In this document: piece by piece, positions 52,321-62,217 of the stretch
Numbering within the stretch: the first letter of the stretch is position 1
Layout: the number at the start of each line of letters is the position of its first letter
Origin: Plantactinospora soyae
GTDB lineage: Bacteria; Actinomycetota; Actinomycetes; Mycobacteriales; Micromonosporaceae
Assembly: GCF_014874095.1 (NCBI RefSeq)
Contig: NZ_JADBEB010000001.1
Coordinates: 9,114,001 to 9,178,000, forward strand
DNA length: 64,000 bases
Direction of reading: 5' to 3'
Translations under genes and position numbers: made by a program
Notes under the pieces: generated by a model
Seen by the model: only the letters and a program-made list of their open reading frames with translations
What the model was told of the DNA's origin: nothing
Databases searched by the model: none

Positions 52321-53982
52321 GTGCCCGCACCGGATCGGCTGACCCGGATCCGGTTGGCCGGCCTCGCCGCCAGCACCGTCATGGCGGCGGGCGCGTACGG
52401 CGCGGGCGCGCTTCCGTCCGGCGACGCCGACGCCGTCCTGTGGCCCGACACCGCACCACCCGGCTCGGCGGGCTACTGGCTGGGCCTGGCCGGCTGGCTC
52501 GTCGGACTGGCCGCACTCGCGGGCGCCTGGTGGCGGCTCGGCGTACGGATCGGCGAAGGCACCGTCGCCGGAACCGGGGCGGTACCGCTGGGTCGGGTGC
52601 TGCGTACCGGGCTGCTCTGGGCGGTGCCGCTGCTGCTCGCCCCACCGACCGGCAGCCGGGACGTGTACGCGTACGCCTGCCAGGGTGCGCTCTGGCTCGA
52701 CGGCGTAAACCCGTACACGGTCGGCGTGCTGCCGGGCGGGTGCGTCTGGTCGGCGGCCGTACCCACGCTGTGGCAGGACACCTCGGCCCCGTACGGGCCG
52801 CTCGCGATCGCGCTGTCCGGTGGGGTGGTGGCGCTCGCCCGGCTGGCAACGGACTCCACCGACAGCCAACTGCTGGTGGCGGTCGCCCTGCTCCGCGCCG
52901 TGGCACTGGTCGGCGTGGCCCTGGTCGCCGGCTGCCTTCCCCGGCTGGCCCGGGCCGGTGGCGTCGATCCGGTCCGGGCGACCTGGCTCGGCCTGCTCTC
53001 GCCACTGATCATGATCCACGCCGTCTCCGGTGCGCACAACGACGCGTTGATGCTGGGGCTGATCCTCGTCGCGCTGACCCTGGCCGCCGCACCGTCCCGG
53101 GGCGGGGTGGTTCCGGTCGCCGTCGCCGGGGCGGTACTCGGGCTGGCGATCGCGACCAAGGTCACCGCGATCGTGGCACTGCCGTTCGCCGTACTGCTCG
53201 GTGCGGCCGGGTCGCGCCGGCGGCAGGTACGCCGTCCGGGCCAGCGGGAGGTACGCCGTCCGGGCCAGCGGCAGGTACGCCGTCCGGGCCGTCCGGAGGT
53301 ACGCCGTCCGGGGTTACCGCGGCTGGTCCTGCTCACCGGCGGGGCGCTGGGCGGCGGGGCGCTGACCTTCGGCGTACTGACCCTGGCCACCGGGCTCGAC
53401 CTGGGCTGGATCGGCGCGCTCTCCGACACCGGTCGGCTGGTGCAGTGGACGTCGCTGCCCACCGGGCTGGGCATGGCGGCCGGGTACGTCCTGCGGCTCG
53501 CCGGCCGGCCCGAGGCGGTCGACCTCGCGGTGACTGTCGCCCGGCTGCTCGGACTCGCCGTGCTCGCCGCGACGGTCGTCGTACTGCTGGTGCGCGGCTG
53601 GTGGACGATGCCGGTGCCGGACCGGCTGGCCCGGCGCCGGTTGGTGCTGGCCGCAGGTCTGGCCTTCGCCGCCCTCGCCGTGCTGTCCCCGATCTTCTAC
53701 CCCTGGTACGCCCTGGCCGCCGTCACCGTGCTCGCGGCGGGCCTGCCCGGCGGGCCGTGGACCTACCGGGTCGCCGGCATCCTCGTACTGGTCAGCTTCC
53801 TGGTCCTGCCCGACGGGCTGGGACTGGCCGTCTCGACCAAACTGCCCGGAGCCCTGTTCGACGTCGTCCTCGTCGGCGTGCTGACCGTGCTGGCGTACCG
53901 GCGGTGGCGTACCGCAGGTGGCGTACCGGCGACGGACGGCGGCGGCGAACGCCGGCCGGCCGACCGGTCGGAGCCGCGCTGA
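52321..53982 (+). CDS. Polyprenol-phosphomannose-dependent alpha-1,6-mannosyltransferase family protein
   Basis: 553 residues, 11-13 membrane helices. The MptA/MptB-type GT-C signature is seen in GSRDVYAYACQGALWLDG near residue 118 and SAPYGPLAIAL. These enzymes extend mannan chains of lipomannan-type glycolipids using a polyprenol-P-mannose donor. Position after the prenyl synthase matches Rv2174 (MptA). A cytoplasmic loop (about 301-332) is made of four copies of an 8-residue Q/E-V-R-R-P-G-x-x repeat from a 24-base tandem array. It starts with GTG. I use no symbol because MptA and MptB are not separable by eye. Confidence 0.85.
   Translation: MPAPDRLTRIRLAGLAASTVMAAGAYGAGALPSGDADAVLWPDTAPPGSAGYWLGLAGWLVGLAALAGAWWRLGVRIGEGTVAGTGAVPLGRVLRTGLLWAVPLLLAPPTGSRDVYAYACQGALWLDGVNPYTVGVLPGGCVWSAAVPTLWQDTSAPYGPLAIALSGGVVALARLATDSTDSQLLVAVALLRAVALVGVALVAGCLPRLARAGGVDPVRATWLGLLSPLIMIHAVSGAHNDALMLGLILVALTLAAAPSRGGVVPVAVAGAVLGLAIATKVTAIVALPFAVLLGAAGSRRRQVRRPGQREVRRPGQRQVRRPGRPEVRRPGLPRLVLLTGGALGGGALTFGVLTLATGLDLGWIGALSDTGRLVQWTSLPTGLGMAAGYVLRLAGRPEAVDLAVTVARLLGLAVLAATVVVLLVRGWWTMPVPDRLARRRLVLAAGLAFAALAVLSPIFYPWYALAAVTVLAAGLPGGPWTYRVAGILVLVSFLVLPDGLGLAVSTKLPGALFDVVLVGVLTVLAYRRWRTAGGVPATDGGGERRPADRSEPR
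53224..53315 (+). repeat. 24-base tandem repeat inside the mannosyltransferase gene
   Basis: Four units start at 53224, 53248, 53272 and 53296, the first two nearly identical and the last truncated. In frame they encode [QE]-V-R-R-P-G-[QRL]-[RP] repeats, a highly basic loop between membrane helices. Confidence 0.9.
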
Positions 53983-53994
53983 CGACCGACGGGG

Positions 53995-54393
53995 TCACGG
54001 CCGGTCGGCGGCACGCCCGTCCCGGCGGTTGACCTGCCGGTTCAGCAGGCGGTGCAGCCGGGGGCGGCCGGGGCCGTCGCCGGCGGCCGGGGTGCGCTGC
54101 ACGCCGGCCCGACCGAGCCGAACCCAGACCGCGAGGGTCAGCAGCACCAGCGCGAATCCGAACAGCAGGTCCTCGACCGGGGCGTGCACCAGGCGCGGGC
54201 CGAGGATCGCCGCCGGGTCGTACCGGACGATGTCCCGACCGGTCAGGATGCCGTTGGAGATCAACTGAAAGAACACGATGATCGGGTACGTGGCCCAGAA
54301 CACCGGCCGGAGCACCAGCCGGGTACGCAGCACGAACAGGTCGACCAGTACGGCGCCGGCCACCCCCAGCAGCGCCGCCACCGTGTAGGTCAT
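53995..54393 (-). CDS. crtYd: Lycopene cyclase subunit, C-terminal half type
   Basis: 132 residues with three membrane helices (VAALLGVAGAVLVDLFVL, YPIIVFFQLISNG, LLFGFALVLLTLAVW) and the P-[VI]-E-D-x-x-F motif in HAPVEDLLFGFAL. It is the second half of the heterodimeric CrtYc/CrtYd (CrtYe/CrtYf) lycopene cyclase found in Gram-positive actinobacteria. The ATG overlaps the crtYc stop as ATGA, so both are made in equal amounts. The basic tail (about 100-132) is not conserved. It ends 13 bases from the convergent mannosyltransferase gene. Confidence 0.88.
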   Translation of the reverse strand: MTYTVAALLGVAGAVLVDLFVLRTRLVLRPVFWATYPIIVFFQLISNGILTGRDIVRYDPAAILGPRLVHAPVEDLLFGFALVLLTLAVWVRLGRAGVQRTPAAGDGPGRPRLHRLLNRQVNRRDGRAADRP

Positions 54394-54722
54394 GCCGACT
54401 CGTCCCCGGCCGGCCAGCGCAGCACGGCGCGTACCGCCTCGAAGCCGAGGATGGCGCAGAACGGCACGACGACGAAGAAGAGCAACTCGTCCAGCGGCAG
54501 GTCACCGGGGAGCAGCACCCCGGTCGTCTGCTCCGGGTCGAACGTCCAGTGTCCGGCGGCGATCGCGGCCAGGTCCCACAGCGCGAAGATCACCACCACC
54601 GGCAGCAGGGTGAGCAGCAACCGCCGCCACCGGCGCAGCACGTTCACCCGCAGGATCGGCTCCAGCCACAGCGCGCCGCCGAGGCACCCCGCGAGCACCG
54701 TCAGGTACGCGAATCTGGCCAC
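54390..54722 (-). CDS. crtYc: Lycopene cyclase subunit, N-terminal half type
   Basis: 110 residues from a GTG at 54722, giving VARFAYLTVLAGCLGG as the start of the first helix; the frame is open further upstream but overlaps the next gene without sense. Three membrane helices and the motif DLPLDELLFFVVVPF (P-L-D-E) mark the first half of the heterodimeric lycopene cyclase. With CrtYd it closes the rings of lycopene or related carotenoids. It starts 14 bases after the Rv2175c-like stop, so it may be in the same transcript. Confidence 0.88.
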   Translation of the reverse strand: MARFAYLTVLAGCLGGALWLEPILRVNVLRRWRRLLLTLLPVVVIFALWDLAAIAAGHWTFDPEQTTGVLLPGDLPLDELLFFVVVPFCAILGFEAVRAVLRWPAGDESA

Positions 54723-54735
54723 CCCGCCGACCCGG

Positions 54736-55101
54736 TCAGAACCCCGTGGCCTGGGCCCGGCGCTTGACCTCACGGGCCCGGTCACCGCCGAGGGCCTCCG
54801 CCGGGGTGCCCGGCAGCGTGTCGTCGGGCAGGTAGAGCCAGCGGAGTACGGCATCGTCGTCGTACCCGGCGTCGTGCAGCAGGGTCAGGATGCCCGGCAG
54901 GTGCTTGCGGACGGTCTGGTTGGCGACCAGTTCGGCGGGGACCAGTCGGACCCCGTCCCGGCGGACCGCGAGCAGTTCCCGGTCCCGGATCATCTGGTGC
55001 ACCTTGCTGATCGACACCTCGAAACGCTCGGCGACGTCCGGCAGGGTCAGCCAGCCGGTCGGGTCGATCGGCTGCACGTCGGCGGGTACGGATTCAGTCA
55101 C
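54736..55101 (-). CDS. Rv2175c-type DNA-binding protein
   Basis: 121 residues from a GTG. It has a winged or MerR-like helix-turn-helix (WLTLPDVAERFEVSISKVHQ, then RRDGVRLVPAEL) and the ending LGGDRAREVKRRAQ typical of the Rv2175c family. In M. tuberculosis, Rv2175c is a DNA-binding protein phosphorylated by its divergent neighbour PknL, which lowers its DNA binding. The same divergent pair is seen here (243 bases apart), so control by the kinase is likely. It precedes the crtYc gene on the same strand. Confidence 0.9.
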   Translation of the reverse strand: MTESVPADVQPIDPTGWLTLPDVAERFEVSISKVHQMIRDRELLAVRRDGVRLVPAELVANQTVRKHLPGILTLLHDAGYDDDAVLRWLYLPDDTLPGTPAEALGGDRAREVKRRAQATGF

Positions 55102-55344
55102 CCGAACACCTTGCCACGCAGCCGCCTGAGTCGACGAACGGCTCCCCACGAACCGGCGTCCCGGGCACCGCCGAGCGCCCCCGGACCGATCCGAGCCGGA
55201 CTCGGCTCCGCTGTCGGCCACCCGTCTGCGCGTCGTCATTCCGCTCTCGGCGCGCGTCCGAAATGCCCGCCGAGGTTTTCGGTTGGGTGTCGGCTGTGGC
55301 ATCCTGTTCTGCCGCCACCCTCTGGAGACATAGACTGCCTGCCG

Positions 55345-57351
55345 ATGGACATTCAGGTCGCCGACACGCTGCTCAACTCGCTGATCGACGGGCGCTACCG
55401 CATCCGCGGTCGCGTGGCCCGTGGTGGGATGGCGACTGTCTACACCGCCGTCGACGAACGCCTCGACCGCACCGTCGCAATCAAGATTATTCACCCTAAT
55501 CAGGCCCGCGACGCACAGATGCAGCTCGCCGGGTTCGTCGAACGGTTCACCGACGAGGCCAAGACGATCGCCCGGTTGACCCACCCCAACGTGGTGGCCG
55601 TCTACGACCAGGGCATCCACGGTGGGTTGCCGTACCTGGTCATGGAGTACGTGCGTGGCCGGACCCTGCGGGACATCCTCGCCGAGCGCGGACGACTCAA
55701 CCCGAGCGAAGCGCTGGCGATCATGGAGCAGATGCTCGCCGCGATCGGCGCCGCGCACCGGGCCGGCCTGGTGCACCGGGACGTCAAGCCGGAGAACGTC
55801 CTGGTCGCCGAGGCGCCGAGCGGTGGGCCCGCGAACCTCGTCGACGGTGTGGTGAAGGTCGCCGACTTCGGGCTGGCCCGGGCGGTCGAGGCGAGTTCGG
55901 AGACCGAGGCCGGCAACCAGCTGATGGCGACCGTCGCGTACGTGGCGCCGGAGCTGGTCACCGAGGGCCGGGCCGATCCCCGTACCGACGTCTACGCGGC
56001 CGGCATCGTGCTCTTCGAGATGCTCACCGGCCGGGTCCCGTACGACGGCGACCGGGCGGTCGAGGTCGCCTGGCAGCACGTCGACCGGGACGTACCACCG
56101 CCTTCCACGCTGGTCCCCGGCCTGCCGCCGGTGCTCGACACCCTGGTCGTCCGGGCGACCCGGCGCGACCCGGGTGCCCGGCCGACCGACGCGGGCGCGC
56201 TACAGACCCAGGTACAGATGGTCCGCGACGATCTCGGCACCGCCGCCAACGCCCACACCACGGTCCTGCGGCAGATCCCGTCGGTGGAGCACCCGACGAT
56301 GGCGGTGGAACAGCCCACCATGGTCGTCTCCTCGGTACGCCCGAACGAGCGGCCGACCTGGGCGCGGCTGCCGGAACAGCAGCGGGAGAAGCCGGCACCG
56401 CACCGTCGGCGCGCGGCAGCCCCGAGTTCCGGGTTCGCCGAGCGGCTCCGCGAACTGGCCGCCCGGCTGCCCGGCATCGCCGGAAGCAACCGGGTGGCGG
56501 TCATCGCCGTCGTGGTGGCGATCGGCCTGGTCGCCGCGATGGGCGGCTGGTGGTTCGGGGTCGGCCGGTACACCGAGACGCCGGCCCTGATCAGCATGGC
56601 CGGGAAGGACGCACAGACCCAGGCCGAGCGGGCGGGCTTCGTCGTCAAGTTCGCGGATCCCCGCTACAGCGAGGCGGTCGCCAAGGACGCGGTGCTGGAC
56701 CAGGATCCGGCGTCGACCGATCGGATCGTCCGGGGCGGCACGATCACGCTCACCCTCTCGCTCGGTCCGGAGCGTTTCCCGGTACCGGACGTGACCGGCA
56801 AGACGCTCGACTCGGCCCAGCTCGACCTGGAGCAGGCCAACCTGGTCGTGGCGCGCGGCCCCGACCGGTACGACGACAACCTGCCCAAGGGTGTGGTCAT
56901 CTCGACCAACCCGAAGGTCGGAGCCGTGGTCAAGCCGGGTGACAAGATCACCGTCACGGTGAGCAAGGGCAAGGCGCCGATCAGCGTTCCCGACCTGGTC
57001 GGCAAGAGCATCAACGACACCCGCTCGGCACTGCGCGAACTCGGTCTCAAGCTGGCCGAGACGTACAAGGACTCCGACAAGCCGAAGGACCAGGTCATCG
57101 CCCAGAGCCCGCAGAGCGGCGCCGGGGTGGAGACGGGTGCGGAGGTCAAGGTCGACGTCAGCAAGGGCCCGCCGGAGATCCCCGTACCCCGGGTGATCGA
57201 CCTGCCGTGCCCGCAGGCGAAGCAGCAGTTGGAGAGCCAGGGATTCGCCGTCGGGGTGAACATCAACCCGAACGCGGTGGTCCGGTTCCAGAACCCGCCC
57301 GAGAACACCCCGGTGCCACCAGGAACGCAAATTGTCCTCACCTGCTTCTGA
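55345..57351 (+). CDS. pknL: PknL-type Ser/Thr protein kinase with PASTA domains
   Basis: 668 residues from the ATG at 55345. Kinase motifs are all present: G-loop GRVARGGMATVY, VAIK Lys (TVAIKIIHP), HRD (LVHRDVKPENVLVAE), DFG (VADFGLARA) and APE (AYVAPELV). After a Pro/Arg-rich linker comes a membrane helix (AVIAVVVAIGLVAAMGG, about 389-405) and four extracellular PASTA repeats, including VPDVTGKTLDSAQLDLE and VPDLVGKSINDTRSALRE. PASTA kinases sense peptidoglycan fragments or lipid II. The gene is divergent from the Rv2175c-like gene and overlaps nfo by 20 bases at its end. Confidence 0.95.
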   Translation: MDIQVADTLLNSLIDGRYRIRGRVARGGMATVYTAVDERLDRTVAIKIIHPNQARDAQMQLAGFVERFTDEAKTIARLTHPNVVAVYDQGIHGGLPYLVMEYVRGRTLRDILAERGRLNPSEALAIMEQMLAAIGAAHRAGLVHRDVKPENVLVAEAPSGGPANLVDGVVKVADFGLARAVEASSETEAGNQLMATVAYVAPELVTEGRADPRTDVYAAGIVLFEMLTGRVPYDGDRAVEVAWQHVDRDVPPPSTLVPGLPPVLDTLVVRATRRDPGARPTDAGALQTQVQMVRDDLGTAANAHTTVLRQIPSVEHPTMAVEQPTMVVSSVRPNERPTWARLPEQQREKPAPHRRRAAAPSSGFAERLRELAARLPGIAGSNRVAVIAVVVAIGLVAAMGGWWFGVGRYTETPALISMAGKDAQTQAERAGFVVKFADPRYSEAVAKDAVLDQDPASTDRIVRGGTITLTLSLGPERFPVPDVTGKTLDSAQLDLEQANLVVARGPDRYDDNLPKGVVISTNPKVGAVVKPGDKITVTVSKGKAPISVPDLVGKSINDTRSALRELGLKLAETYKDSDKPKDQVIAQSPQSGAGVETGAEVKVDVSKGPPEIPVPRVIDLPCPQAKQQLESQGFAVGVNINPNAVVRFQNPPENTPVPPGTQIVLTCF

Positions 57352-58225
57352 TCCGGTTCCCACTCCGGCACCCCGTCGGCCGGTCGGCTCGCACACGCCG
57401 ACCGCCGGCGGGCTGGCCAGGGCGGCCCTGCCGTACGCCGACGCCGCCGGTTCCGAGGCGGTGCAGGTCTACGTCGGGAACTCCCGGGGCTGGGCGCTGC
57501 CCCCCGGTGACCCGGGCCAGGACGCCGCCTTCCTGGCCGGCTGCGCCGAACGCGGCCTGCCGGTCTACATCCACGCGTCGCTGCTGACGAACATCGGTTC
57601 ACCCACCCCGGCGACGGTGGAGCGGTCGGTGGCGACGCTGGCGCACGCGCTGGACCGGGGCACCGCGATCGGCGCGGCCGGGGTGGTCTTCCACGCCGGC
57701 AGCGCGGTCGACGCCGGGCACGCCGAGGCGGCGATGCGCCAGGTCCGGGAGGCGCTACTGCCGCTGCTCGACTCGGCCGCCTCGCGCGGCGGCCCGAAAC
57801 TGCTGGTCGAGCCGAGCGCCGGAGGTGGCCGTTCGCTGGCCTCCCGGGTCGAACACCTGGAGCCCTACCTCGACGCGGTGCAGTGGCATCCCTGGCTCGG
57901 CGCCTGCTTCGACACCTGTCACGCCTGGGCCGCCGGGCACGACCTGGCCCGCCCGGGCGGCATGACCGAGACCCTGGACGCGCTCGTCACGGCGGTCGGC
58001 GCGGACCGGCTCTGGCTGGTGCACGCCAACGACTCGCGCGACCCGTGCGGCTCGACCCGGGACCGGCACGAGACGATCGGCAAGGGCAGCATCGGCGAGC
58101 CGGCCTTCGCCGAGCTGCTGGCCCATCCGGCGACGGCGGGCATTCCGGTGATCGTCGAGACCCCGACCGAGAAGCATCTCGGGCACGCCGACGACATCGC
58201 CACGCTCCGGCGCCTGCACCCCTGA
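57332..58225 (+). CDS. nfo: Endonuclease IV (AP endonuclease)
   Basis: 297 residues. TIM-barrel metal ligands are readable in VVFHAGSAVDAG, LLVEPSAGGG, ACFDTCHAWAAGHD, LVHANDSRDPCGS, RDRHETIGKGSIGE and VIVETP. It cuts DNA at abasic sites. The proposed start is a TTG at 57332, which has AGGA 7 bases upstream and makes the gene overlap pknL by 20 bases; no ATG or GTG gives the full N-terminus. Coupling to a PASTA kinase by overlap is unusual. Confidence 0.93.
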   Translation: MSSPASDPVPTPAPRRPVGSHTPTAGGLARAALPYADAAGSEAVQVYVGNSRGWALPPGDPGQDAAFLAGCAERGLPVYIHASLLTNIGSPTPATVERSVATLAHALDRGTAIGAAGVVFHAGSAVDAGHAEAAMRQVREALLPLLDSAASRGGPKLLVEPSAGGGRSLASRVEHLEPYLDAVQWHPWLGACFDTCHAWAAGHDLARPGGMTETLDALVTAVGADRLWLVHANDSRDPCGSTRDRHETIGKGSIGEPAFAELLAHPATAGIPVIVETPTEKHLGHADDIATLRRLHP

Positions 58226-58255
58226 CCTGCACCGACGGCCGCGCGGCGGCGTACC

Positions 58256-59002
58256 GTGGCGGCGGTGAAACGCTGGTCGCGCTTCGGAGTGCTGGCGGCG
58301 CTGCTGGCGGCGCTCGCCATCTCGGGCTGCGCGCCCGGCACGGCCGATCCGGATCGGGCCGCCGGCCCGCCGACGTCACCGGGGCAGCCGACCGGCCAGG
58401 CCGGTGCCCCGCAGCCGAGCACCGGTCCGGCCGTACCGCCGTTCGTCGACGATGTGTCCCCGGTCACCGCCGGTGACGTCTCGCGGAGCTGGCGGCCCGG
58501 CTGTCCGGTCGGCCCGGAGCAGCTTCGACGGGTACGACTCGGCTACTGGGGCTTCGACGGCCAGCCCCACGTCGGGACGATCATCGTGCACCGGACGGTC
58601 ACCGCGGATGTGATCACGATCTTCGCCGCCCTCTACCGTGAACGGTTCCCGATCCGTCGGATGGAACCGGTCGACCGGTACGACGGCAGCGACGACGCAT
58701 CGATGGCCGCCGACAACACCTCCGGCTTCAACTGCCGGAAGGTGGTCTCCACCGGTCCGTCGAAATGGTCCGTCCACGCGTACGGGCAGGCGATCGACGT
58801 CAACCCGGTGGAGAACCCGTACCTCGTTGCCGGCAGGGTGCTGCCGCCGGCCGGATCGGCGTACCGGGACCGCTCCGACGAGCGGGCCGGCATGGCGGTT
58901 CCGGACGGCGTACTGGTCGAGGCGTTCGCCTCGGTCGGCTGGCACTGGGGTGGCGGCTGGAAGTCCCCCGACTACCAGCACTTCAGCAGGACGGGTGGCT
59001 GA
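58256..59002 (+). CDS. M15-family lipoprotein peptidase
   Basis: 248 residues from a GTG. A lipobox (AALAISGC, Cys near residue 25) and a Pro/Thr-rich linker indicate lipid anchoring. The M15_4-type zinc site is visible: His/Asp in SVHAYGQAIDVNP and His in YQHF, with a WHWGGGW segment between. Members cleave D-Ala or L-Ala-D-Glu bonds in peptidoglycan. It lies 30 bases after nfo on the same strand and is probably co-transcribed with it. It could remodel the wall near the PASTA kinase's ligands, but that is inference. Confidence 0.88.
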   Translation: MAAVKRWSRFGVLAALLAALAISGCAPGTADPDRAAGPPTSPGQPTGQAGAPQPSTGPAVPPFVDDVSPVTAGDVSRSWRPGCPVGPEQLRRVRLGYWGFDGQPHVGTIIVHRTVTADVITIFAALYRERFPIRRMEPVDRYDGSDDASMAADNTSGFNCRKVVSTGPSKWSVHAYGQAIDVNPVENPYLVAGRVLPPAGSAYRDRSDERAGMAVPDGVLVEAFASVGWHWGGGWKSPDYQHFSRTGG

Positions 59003-59026
59003 GTACGCCCGTCCGGCCCACCCCGG

Positions 59027-61586
<2,560 letters not shown>

Positions 61587-62090
61587 TCAGGCTCCGGCCG
61601 CCGGAGTCGGCTCACCGGACGGGGACGGCGGGGTGTTGCCGCCGGGCGCCTCCTTGGCGATGCACCACTGGCCGCCCGCGCGGGCCACCGTGAAGAGGAT
61701 CTTCGTCGGGGTGGACCGGGTGCCGACCTTGACCGTGATCGAGGTGCTGACCTCCTGGTCGGCGCCCTCTGCCCGGACGTCGGTGATGGTTGCCGCGGAG
61801 ACCGAGAAGTGCTTCGCGAAGTCACCGTTCGGGCCGGTGGCCGCCTGGTCGAAGGCCTCCTGCAAGGGTGCGCAGAGCTGCTCGCGGCCGTCCGCGACGC
61901 TCTTGGCCTTCATCGCGTCGAGATACGTCTGCACCCGCTCCCGAGCCCGGTCTGGACCATCGTCGACCGGGGTGGGGGTGACGTCCGGATCCTGCCCGAA
62001 CACCTCGAGCAGGCCGCAACCGGTCAGGCTCAGCGGCAGCATCGCCAACACCATGGCCACGCCGGCCGCACGCCGCCGTACGACGAGCAT
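61587..62090 (-). CDS. Putative lipoprotein
   Basis: 167 residues from the ATG at 62090, which has GAAGGAG 5 bases upstream; an earlier ATG at 62117 has no such site. Signal peptide with lipobox (MLPLSLTGC; Cys near residue 25). The mature domain is about 120 residues with helical then strand segments (RARERVQTYLDAM, later TSITVKVG), reminiscent of small NTF2-like mycobacterial lipoproteins, and ends in a Pro/Ser tail. Function unknown. It lies 111 bases downstream of the divergent aroG start region and 97 bases upstream of a strong terminator. Confidence 0.75.
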   Translation of the reverse strand: MLVVRRRAAGVAMVLAMLPLSLTGCGLLEVFGQDPDVTPTPVDDGPDRARERVQTYLDAMKAKSVADGREQLCAPLQEAFDQAATGPNGDFAKHFSVSAATITDVRAEGADQEVSTSITVKVGTRSTPTKILFTVARAGGQWCIAKEAPGGNTPPSPSGEPTPAAGA

Positions 62091-62158
62091 CGCGCTCCTT
62101 CCGAAGGGGATCCCCACCCTAGTCGAGTCATCGACCAGCGGTCCGCCCCCACACCCCG

Positions 62159-62212
62159 GGCCGACGTGCCGGATCGGCCGGCAGGCCGCCGGCCGATCCG
62201 GTCACGTCGGCC
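62159..62212. terminator. Very strong 24-bp hairpin
   Basis: GGCCGACGTG plus CCGGATCGGCCGGC (62159-62182) pair perfectly with GCCGGCCGATCCGG and CACGTCGGCC (62188-62212), with one bulged T at 62202 and a 5-base loop. It lies directly after the stop of the C-terminal protease gene on the minus strand and in front of the lipoprotein gene. Confidence 0.85.
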
Positions 62213-62217
62213 CTGCC

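Noticed and set aside
54052-55344. N-terminal extension of the PASTA kinase
   Set aside because: Overlaps three minus-strand genes; the kinase domain starts normally at the ATG at 55345.
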